Below, piece by piece: positions 1-5,137 of a stretch of DNA of 7,741 nt. The position numbers and the translations under genes are program-made. Every line of letters starts with the position of its first letter. Within the stretch, counting starts at the first letter, position 1. The DNA comes from HRBIN24 sp035574155 (GTDB lineage: Bacteria > Chloroflexota > Dehalococcoidia > SM23-28-2 > HRBIN24): positions 1-7,741 of the forward strand of contig DATLZD010000065.1 in assembly GCA_035574155.1 (NCBI GenBank), given 5' to 3'. The notes beneath the pieces were generated by a model. It was not told the DNA's origin. It did not search any database and saw nothing but the letters and a program-made list of their open reading frames with translations.

Positions 1-98
1 CCCCGCCGACGCTGTGGCCCCCGCCCCAGGTAATGGGCCTCGGCCAGCTCGAGACAGACCAGAAACGCCTGCCGCAGCCTGCCACTACCTTTCGCCAT
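1..98 (-). CDS. Possible 5' end of an unidentified gene, cut by the left edge
   Basis: An open frame begins at an ATG (98-96) on the minus strand and runs off the left edge without a stop, giving about 32 codons. The peptide starts MAKGSGRLRQAF and continues with the helix-like stretch LELAEAHYLGRG. It reads more like protein than either plus-strand alternative here. About three quarters of its codons end in G or C, somewhat below the clear genes of the window. No strong ribosome binding site precedes the ATG: a GGAG lies too far upstream, near 19 bases. If real, the gene is divergent from the M23 peptidase gene and shares the 99-217 intergenic stretch with it. I do not recognise the family, and the fragment is short enough to be chance. 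Confidence 0.3.
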   Translation of the reverse strand, partial: MAKGSGRLRQAFLVCLELAEAHYLGRGPQRRR

Positions 99-217
99 GG
101 CATACGAAGCCTATCTCCAACCCTTTTACAAGACAAGCCCACCGCGCCTGCAGCGACCGTCCCCTTGGCCGTGGCTGGTGCCGCGACAGACGGGCGCGTT
201 AAGATACCCTGGGTCAC

Positions 218-1165
218 GTGCGGCGGGCCTTGCTCTCGATGGCGGTCCTCTGGGCGCTGCTGGCGCTGGGCAGCGCCTGCTCCCAGCATGAGGTCCCCAT
301 GTCCTCCCCCCAGGCGTCGCAGCCGGCCACCCCCACCCCGGTCCCTGCCCCACCCTCGACCCCTCTCCCCACCCCCACGCCATCGCGGCCGAGCCTGCTG
401 TTGTCCCCATCCCCCACCCTCCAGGGGACGGCGGTGCTGCTGCGCGTCACCCCCGCCCCGGACGGCCCCCTGGTGGCCGAGGTGGCCGGGCGCCGCATCC
501 CGCTGGTGCGTGAAGGGGACGAGGCCGTCGGCTACCTGCCCGTCCCTCTGGACCAGACGCCCGGCGTCTACGCCGTCGTCCTGCTGTCGGACGGGCAGAC
601 GGCGGGACAGGCAGCCCTGGAGGTGGTGGACGGGGGCTACCCGCGGGAGCAGCTCTATCTTCCCCCGTCGGCCGCCGGCCTGCTCCAGGATGCGGCCGCC
701 GTCCAGGAGGAAGCACGCTTGCTGGCGGCGGCCCATGCCTCCTTCACGCCCCAGCGGCTGTGGCGGGGGCCTTGGCAGATGCCTCTGGAGGGCCCCGTCT
801 CCGACGCCTTTGGCATTTACCGGTCCATCAACGGCGGCCCCTATTCGCCCCACACCGGGACCGACCTGGTGGCTCCCGAGGGGACGCCGGTGCTGGCGCC
901 GGCGACGGGCCGCGTGGTGATGGCGCGTCGACTGCATCTGCGGGGCCTCTCGGTGGTGGTGGACCACGGCGCCGGGGTGGTCAGCGGCTATCACCACCTG
1001 TCGTCCCTTTCGGTCCAGGAGGGCCAGACGGTGCAGGCAGGGCAGGAGCTGGGGAGGGTCGGCAGCACCGGCCTGGCCGGCGGCCCTCACCTGCACTGGG
1101 AGCTGGTGGTGCACGGCGTCCGAGTGGACCCGATGGCCTGGCTGGCGGCGCTGTCAGGGGCCTAG
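218..1165 (+). CDS. Exported M23 (LytM-type) peptidoglycan metallopeptidase, probable lipoprotein
   Basis: Predicted zinc metallo-endopeptidase of 315 aa that cleaves peptide cross-links of cell-wall peptidoglycan outside the membrane. An N-terminal signal with an RR pair and a hydrophobic core (residues 2-20) ends at Cys21. A Pro/Thr/Ser-rich linker follows (about 30-66), then a beta-rich region resembling the N-terminal Ig-like part of some M23 proteins (about 68-140). The catalytic domain (about 188-308) shows HTGTD (H212, D216), YHHL (H260) and HLHWE (H291, H293), so all expected zinc and catalytic residues are present. The lipobox is imperfect: LGSAC has Gly at -3, and GSA would also fit signal peptidase I. 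The GTG start is chosen because it keeps the arginine pair; ATG at 239 is the alternative. Shine-Dalgarno match is poor, and a TAAGAT hexamer at 200-205 could be a -10 box. The 3' end overlaps rsmE convergently by 12 bases. Function within the family (active hydrolase or wall-binding regulator) is not decided, although the intact active site favours a hydrolase. Confidence 0.93.
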   Translation: MRRALLSMAVLWALLALGSACSQHEVPMSSPQASQPATPTPVPAPPSTPLPTPTPSRPSLLLSPSPTLQGTAVLLRVTPAPDGPLVAEVAGRRIPLVREGDEAVGYLPVPLDQTPGVYAVVLLSDGQTAGQAALEVVDGGYPREQLYLPPSAAGLLQDAAAVQEEARLLAAAHASFTPQRLWRGPWQMPLEGPVSDAFGIYRSINGGPYSPHTGTDLVAPEGTPVLAPATGRVVMARRLHLRGLSVVVDHGAGVVSGYHHLSSLSVQEGQTVQAGQELGRVGSTGLAGGPHLHWELVVHGVRVDPMAWLAALSGA

Positions 1166-1888
1166 CTCCCCCAGCTCGTGCATCACCAGGGCGCAGGCCA
1201 CCAGGGCCGCGGTCTCGGCCCGCAGGATCCTGGGCCCCAGGGAGACGACGACGAAGCCGGCCTCCCGGGCCAACTCCACCTCCTGCGATTCCAGGCCTCC
1301 CTCGGGCCCCACCAGCAGGGACACCGCCTGCGGGGGCTCCCTCAGGCTCCGCAGGACCTGGCCCAGCCCCTGGGACCGCTCCTCCTCCCAGGGGACGATG
1401 CGCAGCCCCTGTGCCCGGCGCACGGCCTGGGGCAGGGGCACCGGGGTGTGCAGCTCCGGCGGCCGTGCCCGCCCGCACTGCTCCGTGGCCTCGATGACGA
1501 TGCGGCGCCAGCGCTCCTGCTTGGCCCCCTCCTTCCAGGGCCGGACCACCGAGCGGCGGGCTACCACCGGCACGATCTCGGCCACCCCTAGCTCGGTGGC
1601 CTTCTCCAGCAGCAGCTCGAAGCGCGGCTCCTTCAGCAAGCAGGCCAGCAGGGCGAGGTGGACCTGCGGCTGGGGAGGGGCGGGCACCTCCTGGACGACG
1701 GTGGCGACGACGCCCCTGGGCCCCACCGAGCGCAGCTCCACCTCCCACTCCTGGCCGGAGCCATCGAACAGGACCAGGTGCTCGCCGCTGCGCAGGCGCA
1801 ACACGCGGGCCAGCCGGTGGGCTGCCTCGGGGCCGAGGGAGACCTGCCGCCCTCGCACCGTCCCCGGTTCCACGTAGAAGCGGCGCAT
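1154..1888 (-). CDS. rsmE: 16S rRNA (uracil1498-N3)-methyltransferase RsmE
   Basis: SAM-dependent SPOUT-class methyltransferase that makes m3U1498 in 16S rRNA of the small ribosomal subunit; cytoplasmic. At 244 aa it has the normal family length. The N-terminal PUA-like part starts MRRFYVEPG and includes the HRLARVLRLRSGE stretch (24-36). The SPOUT domain carries KATELGV (96-102), EQCGR (136-140), LLVGPEGGL (191-199) and the knot-forming SLGPRILRAETAA (216-228), which are family hallmarks. The start is the ATG at 1888, because the family begins MRRFY and GGGGAG (1893-1898 on the complement) lies 4 bases upstream. A TTG at 1933 would add 15 residues without family support. It is the last gene of the dnaJ-prmA-rsmE cluster, 51 bases after prmA. 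Its last codons overlap the M23 gene on the opposite strand. Confidence 0.96.
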   Translation of the reverse strand: MRRFYVEPGTVRGRQVSLGPEAAHRLARVLRLRSGEHLVLFDGSGQEWEVELRSVGPRGVVATVVQEVPAPPQPQVHLALLACLLKEPRFELLLEKATELGVAEIVPVVARRSVVRPWKEGAKQERWRRIVIEATEQCGRARPPELHTPVPLPQAVRRAQGLRIVPWEEERSQGLGQVLRSLREPPQAVSLLVGPEGGLESQEVELAREAGFVVVSLGPRILRAETAALVACALVMHELGELGP

Positions 1889-1939
1889 GGAGCTCCCCAC
1901 AGCAGGGATACCACCGCTGCGGACAGCCCGCAACGGGCG

Positions 1940-2854
1940 TCAGGGGCGGGCCAGCACCAGGGCGGCCCACGGCTGCCGGACGGACGTCTCCTCCACCTGC
2001 AGGCCCAGGGCCTCGAAGGTCCGGCCCAGGGACGGGGCCGTCTCCGTCAGGAAGCCGCTGATGACCATCCTCCCTCCCGGGGCAAGGGCTGCCGCCAGCA
2101 GGGGGGCCATACGCTCCAGGGTGAGGCCATCGATGTTGGCACAGACGAGTTGGAAGGGGCCGGCCTCGGCCACGGACGTGGTCAGGGTGCCATCCCTGAC
2201 CTCCACCACCGACTCCACCCCATTGCGGCGAGCGTTGTCACGGGCTGCCTTGACCGCTTGGGGGTCGATGTCCAAGGCCAGCACGCTGGCAGCCCCCAGG
2301 CGGGCGGCAGCGATGGCCAGGATGCCGCTGCCGGTGCCCACGTCCAGCACCCGCTCGCCCCCCTTCACCAGCCGCGACAGGGCCCTCAGGCAGAGGGCGG
2401 TGGTGGGGTGCTCGCCGGTGCCGAAGGCGAGGCCCGGGTCTATCTCGACGACAACCTCCCCCGCCCTGGCAGCGACTGCTGACCACGCAGGTCGCACCAG
2501 CAGGCGGCCGGCGCGCCGTGCCCGCAGGTGCTTCTGCCAGGCCCGCTGCCACTCATCTTCCCGGAGCCGCCGCGCCCGTCGCCAGCGCACCGGCCCCGTC
2601 AGGGGCACGAAGCGCAGGGCCAGCCGCAGGGAGCGGCGCAGGGCGATGGTGGCTTCGTCCTCGGGCAGGTAGACCCGGACCAGGGCATGGGATGCGTCCA
2701 GGGCAGGAGAGTCCTCCGCCGGGGCACCCCAGCCGCTTTGGCCCTCAAAGGGACCACGGAACTCGATGGCCACGGCGGGGCAGCGCTGGCGCAGGACGTC
2801 GGCCACCACCTCGGCGTCCTGGGGCGCCACTTGGAGGGTCAGCTGCAGCCACAT
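1940..2854 (-). CDS. prmA: Ribosomal protein L11 methyltransferase PrmA
   Basis: SAM-dependent class I methyltransferase that methylates ribosomal protein L11; cytoplasmic. At 304 aa it is of usual length. The N-terminal substrate-recognition domain (about 1-95) leads into the linker motif EDEWQRAWQKHLRARR (99-114). The catalytic domain then shows DPGLAFGTGEHPTT (139-152), motif I LDVGTGSGILAIAAA (170-184), the acidic loop ALDIDP (193-198) and ANID (239-242), where many homologues have ANIL. The ATG at 2854 is chosen because MWLQLTL is the expected beginning and it lies only 4 bases after the dnaJ stop. An upstream ATG at 2905 would overlap dnaJ by 47 bases and add a non-conserved leader. The Shine-Dalgarno match is weak, so translational coupling or reinitiation from dnaJ is likely (inference). 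Placement between dnaJ and rsmE is a known conserved order in several bacterial phyla. Confidence 0.96.
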   Translation of the reverse strand: MWLQLTLQVAPQDAEVVADVLRQRCPAVAIEFRGPFEGQSGWGAPAEDSPALDASHALVRVYLPEDEATIALRRSLRLALRFVPLTGPVRWRRARRLREDEWQRAWQKHLRARRAGRLLVRPAWSAVAARAGEVVVEIDPGLAFGTGEHPTTALCLRALSRLVKGGERVLDVGTGSGILAIAAARLGAASVLALDIDPQAVKAARDNARRNGVESVVEVRDGTLTTSVAEAGPFQLVCANIDGLTLERMAPLLAAALAPGGRMVISGFLTETAPSLGRTFEALGLQVEETSVRQPWAALVLARP

Positions 2855-2858
2855 GGGG

Positions 2859-3989
2859 CTAGCCCAGGGCGTCGCGGATGCGCCCCAGGATTCCCCGGTC
2901 TCCATCGGCGGAGATGGGCGTGCCGAAGGAGGCGGCCAGTGCCTCCAGCAGCCGCCGCTGCTCGGGCGTCAGCTCCCGGGGCACGGAGACACGGACCCGC
3001 ACGCGCAGGTCGCCGCGGCCGCCGTCGTGCAGGTGGGGGATGCCACGGCCACGGATGGTGAACTCCTGGCCATGCTGGGTGCCAGGCGGGACGCGCAGGG
3101 TGCAGGCCTCCCCCTCCAGGGTAGGCACCGCCACCTCACAGCCCAGGGCCGCCTGGGCTACGTTCAGCTCCAGCTCGTATACCAGGTCGTAGCCATCGCG
3201 CCGGAAGTGGGGGTGGGGCCGCAGCCGCACCAGCACATAGAGGTTGCCGGCCGGGCCGCCGTTGTGGCCGGCGTCGCCTTCGCCGCTGACCCGCATCTGG
3301 GTGCCGTCGTCCACCCCCGGTGGCACCTGGATGCGCAGCCGTCGGGAGCGGCGCTGCCGGCCGCTGCCCCGACAGTCACGGCAAGGGTGGGAGACAACGC
3401 TGCCCTCGCCCTGACACTGGGGGCAGGTGGCCACATTGATGAACTGGCCGAAGAAGCTGCGGTGGACGCGCCGCACCTGGCCATTGCCGCCGCAGGACGG
3501 GCAGGCGGTGGGGCGAGTGCCGGGCTCGCAGCCGTTGCCGCCGCAGCGGGGGCAGCGCTCCACCCGCGTCACCTCCACCTCCTTCTCGCAGCCGAAGGCG
3601 GCTTCGGCCAGGTCCAGCTCCAGCTCCAGGCGTCGGTCGGCCCCCCTCTGGGCCTCGCGGCGCAGGGTCGAGGCGGCGCCGAAGAAGGCATCGAAGATGT
3701 CCCCGAAGCCCCCGAAACGGAAGCCCTCAAAGGGGCGGCCCAAGTCGGCGGCGCCCTGCAGCCCATCGTGCCCGAAGCGGTCGTAGGCGGCCCTCTTCTG
3801 GGGGTCCGAGAGCACCTCGTAGGCCTCGTTGATCTCCTTGAAACGGGCCTCGGCGTCGGGGGAGCGGTTGCGGTCGGGATGGTACTTCATGGCCAGGCGG
3901 CGAAAGGCGCGCTTGATCTCCTCGGCGCTGGCATCGCGGGGGACGCCCAGCACCTCGTAGTAGTCGCGGCGAACGCCCTTGGCAGCCAT
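2859..3989 (-). CDS. dnaJ: Chaperone protein DnaJ (type I Hsp40)
   Basis: Co-chaperone that delivers unfolded proteins to DnaK and stimulates its ATPase; cytoplasmic. The 376-aa protein has the full type I order. The J domain (about 9-73) carries the essential HPD at 37-39. A short Gly/Phe region follows (about 84-106). The zinc domain has four CxxCxGxG modules: C146/C149, C163/C166, C189/C192 and C203/C206. Two C-terminal substrate-binding beta domains follow (about 212-345), with a C-terminal dimerisation tail. The ATG at 3989 is preferred over a TTG at 4010, because the family begins just ahead of DYYEVLG and the predicted transcription start falls near 4009. It leads a cluster with prmA (4 bases) and rsmE. 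No dnaK or grpE is adjacent, since a tRNA gene lies upstream. I see no CIRCE-like heat-shock operator ahead of it, but an extended -10 promoter is present. It could be one of two DnaJ paralogues. Confidence 0.97.
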   Translation of the reverse strand: MAAKGVRRDYYEVLGVPRDASAEEIKRAFRRLAMKYHPDRNRSPDAEARFKEINEAYEVLSDPQKRAAYDRFGHDGLQGAADLGRPFEGFRFGGFGDIFDAFFGAASTLRREAQRGADRRLELELDLAEAAFGCEKEVEVTRVERCPRCGGNGCEPGTRPTACPSCGGNGQVRRVHRSFFGQFINVATCPQCQGEGSVVSHPCRDCRGSGRQRRSRRLRIQVPPGVDDGTQMRVSGEGDAGHNGGPAGNLYVLVRLRPHPHFRRDGYDLVYELELNVAQAALGCEVAVPTLEGEACTLRVPPGTQHGQEFTIRGRGIPHLHDGGRGDLRVRVRVSVPRELTPEQRRLLEALAASFGTPISADGDRGILGRIRDALG

Positions 3990-4015
3990 GGCCTTGCCAC
4001 CCAACAGCAACAGTT

Positions 4016-4024
4016 ATTGTAACA
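4016..4024 (-). promoter_or_regulatory. Extended -10 promoter for dnaJ-prmA-rsmE
   Basis: On the minus strand the sequence reads TGTTACAAT: a TG extension followed by TACAAT, five of six matches to the consensus -10 box. No good -35 hexamer lies 16-18 bases upstream, which fits an extended -10 promoter. Transcription would start near 4009, leaving about 20 bases of leader before the dnaJ ATG. The stretch is A/T-rich against very G/C-rich surroundings. No inverted repeat of CIRCE type is seen nearby. The call is by inspection only. Confidence 0.5.
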
Positions 4025-4061
4025 GAGGCGCCCCAGGAGAAGCAGGGGGCAGGGACGCCAA

Positions 4062-4087
4062 GGGGCCGCGGGGAACCCCGCGGCCCC
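4062..4087 (-). terminator. Perfect 12-bp inverted repeat, probable terminator after tRNA-Ala
   Basis: GGGGCCGCGGGG at 4062-4073 is followed by two A bases and its exact reverse complement at 4076-4087. The RNA would form a very stable G/C-only hairpin with a small loop. It begins 17 bases past the CCA end of the tRNA gene and ends before the dnaJ promoter, so it would separate the two transcripts. On the minus strand only two T residues follow, so it lacks the U-tract of a textbook intrinsic terminator. It may instead act as a 3' stabilising or processing stem. Confidence 0.5.
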
Positions 4088-4103
4088 GTTCCAGGCCATG
4101 TCA

Positions 4104-4178
4104 TGGTGGAGATAGCGGGATTCGAACCCGCGACCTCCGCGTTGCGAACGCGGCGCTCTCCCGCTGAGCTATATCCCC
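4104..4178 (-). tRNA. tRNA-Ala, anticodon CGC, CCA end encoded
   Basis: The minus strand folds into a complete cloverleaf of 75 bases. The acceptor stem GGGGATA pairs with TATCTCC and includes the G3:U70 wobble pair, the main alanine identity element. The D arm is GCTC/GAGC with a 7-base loop. The anticodon stem CCGCG/CGCGG encloses the loop TTCGCAA, giving anticodon CGC, which reads GCG alanine codons. The variable loop is AGGTC. The T arm GCGGG/CCCGC has loop TTCGAAT. The discriminator is A73, and CCA is present in the DNA at 4104-4106. It has a promoter of its own upstream and a hairpin downstream, so it looks like a single-gene transcript. Confidence 0.97.
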
Positions 4179-4189
4179 ACCCGTTAGGG

Positions 4190-4219
4190 ATTTTAGGGGC
4201 GGCAGGGGTGGGGGGTCAA
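4190..4219 (-). promoter_or_regulatory. Sigma-70-type promoter for tRNA-Ala
   Basis: On the minus strand TTGACC (4219-4214) and TAAAAT (4195-4190) are separated by 18 bases, each five of six matches to consensus. The expected start point near 4183 lies about five bases ahead of the mature tRNA 5' end. Hexamer quality, spacing and distance to the tRNA all agree. Confidence 0.65.
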
Positions 4220-4230
4220 CGGCCCGCCGA

Positions 4231-4259
4231 TTGACAGGAGAGGGGCGGGGGCCGATGAT
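4231..4259 (+). promoter_or_regulatory. Candidate sigma-70-type promoter for the crotonase/acyl-CoA dehydrogenase unit
   Basis: A perfect TTGACA (4231-4236) is followed after 17 bases by GATGAT (4254-4259), four of six matches to the -10 consensus. Transcription would start near 4266, giving a leader of about 75 bases before the ATG at 4341. The two -35 boxes of this divergent region are only 11 bases apart, so the two polymerases could interfere. The -10 box is mediocre, so confidence is moderate. Confidence 0.4.
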
Positions 4260-4340
4260 GGCTGATGGCCTGGTCAACATGTCTGACACATTCGACAGGG
4301 CCAGGGCCGCCCAAAGGCCAGCATAAGGAGGGTCGCTGCC

Positions 4341-5132
4341 ATGGCTTACTCCTACACTCACCTGCTGGTGGAGGTCGACGAAGACGGGGTGGCGCTCTGC
4401 ACCCTCAACCGGCCGGAGGTCCTCAACGCCGTCAACGGCGTTCTCCACAGCGAGCTGGAGGACCTGTTCGTCCGGCTCGGCAAGGACCGAGACGTGAAGG
4501 CGGCGGTGTTGACGGGGGCGGGCAGGGCCTTCTGCGCCGGCGGCGACATCCGTGACATGCGTGGCAGCGCGGACGACCGCCCCGCCGGCTACTTCGATTC
4601 TGGTGCTCGGGAGCTCATCTTCTCCCTCCTCTCCCTGGAGAAGCCCATCATCGCCGCCGTCAACGGCGACGCCGTGGGCCTCGGGGCCACCATCGCCCTG
4701 GGCTGCGACGTCGTGTTCATGTCCGAGACGGCCCGCATCGGCGACACCCACGTCCGGGTGGGGCTGGTGCCCGGCGACGGCGGCGCCGTCCTCTGGCCCC
4801 TGCTGGTGGGGCCGGCCAGGGCCAAGGAGCTGCTGATGACCGGCGACCTGTTGCCCGCCCCCGAGGCCTACCGCATGGGCCTGGTGGCCCATGTGCTGCC
4901 CCCGGAGCAGGTGCTGCCCGAGGCCATGGCCCTGGCCCGTCGCCTGGCCAGGGGGCCTGGCCTGGCCATCCGCTTCGCCAAGCTGTCGGTCCAGCGCCTC
5001 ATCCTACAGTCCTACTTCCAGGTCCTGGACCTGTCGCTGGCCCTAGAGACCATCACTGGCAAGAGCCAGGACCACCAAGAGGCCGTGCGTGCCTTCATGG
5101 AGAAGCGCCAGCCCCGCTTCCAGGGAAGGTAG
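4341..5132 (+). CDS. Enoyl-CoA hydratase/isomerase (crotonase) family protein
   Basis: Crotonase-fold protein of 263 aa acting on an acyl-CoA thioester, probably in the cytoplasm during fatty or organic acid breakdown. The start ATG has a strong AAGGAGG (4325-4331) nine bases upstream. Family signatures are LNRPEVLNAV (22-31), the first oxyanion-hole segment AFCAGGDI (63-70), the second around NGDAVGLGATIALGCD (108-123), and GLVPGDGGAVLWPLLVG (141-157). By ungapped alignment with my recollection of rat mitochondrial hydratase, the first catalytic Glu (E144) corresponds to His137 and the second (E164) to Glu163. The loop reads GDGG, with Asp146. So CoA-substrate binding is clear, but simple syn-hydration of 2-enoyl-CoA is not assured; an isomerase, hydrolase or variant hydratase is possible. 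It is followed after five bases by an acyl-CoA dehydrogenase, which fits consecutive beta-oxidation-like steps. No symbol is given because the substrate is unknown. Confidence 0.93.
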   Translation: MAYSYTHLLVEVDEDGVALCTLNRPEVLNAVNGVLHSELEDLFVRLGKDRDVKAAVLTGAGRAFCAGGDIRDMRGSADDRPAGYFDSGARELIFSLLSLEKPIIAAVNGDAVGLGATIALGCDVVFMSETARIGDTHVRVGLVPGDGGAVLWPLLVGPARAKELLMTGDLLPAPEAYRMGLVAHVLPPEQVLPEAMALARRLARGPGLAIRFAKLSVQRLILQSYFQVLDLSLALETITGKSQDHQEAVRAFMEKRQPRFQGR

Positions 5133-5137
5133 CTGCC

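Noticed and set aside
321..400. Pro/Thr codon repetition as a possible tandem repeat
   Set aside because: The CCCAC/CCC-rich stretch encodes a flexible Pro/Thr linker after the signal peptide; there is no regular repeat unit.
33..920. Plus-strand open frame (295 codons) overlapping the M23 peptidase gene
   Set aside because: It is a frame-shifted reading of the M23 coding region, rich in Arg, Pro and Ser, and with no family features. The M23 frame has the zinc motifs and a signal peptide.
981..1970. Long minus-strand open frame (329 codons) across the M23 gene end and rsmE
   Set aside because: It overlaps rsmE in another frame, and its translation is Pro/Gly/Ala/Arg-rich low complexity without motifs.
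2852..2905. Longer PrmA start at ATG 2905
   Set aside because: It would overlap dnaJ by 47 bases and add 17 residues not expected in the family; the ATG at 2854 gives the usual N-terminus.
2766..4022. Long plus-strand open frame (418 codons) opposite dnaJ and the start of prmA
   Set aside because: It mirrors dnaJ on the other strand. Its Ala/Gly/His-rich translation has no recognisable domain, whereas dnaJ shows HPD, four zinc modules and all domains in order. High GC content creates such shadows.
4101..4892. Minus-strand open frame (263 codons) across tRNA-Ala and the crotonase gene
   Set aside because: It runs through a complete tRNA gene and antisense to a well-supported crotonase gene; its translation shows no domain.
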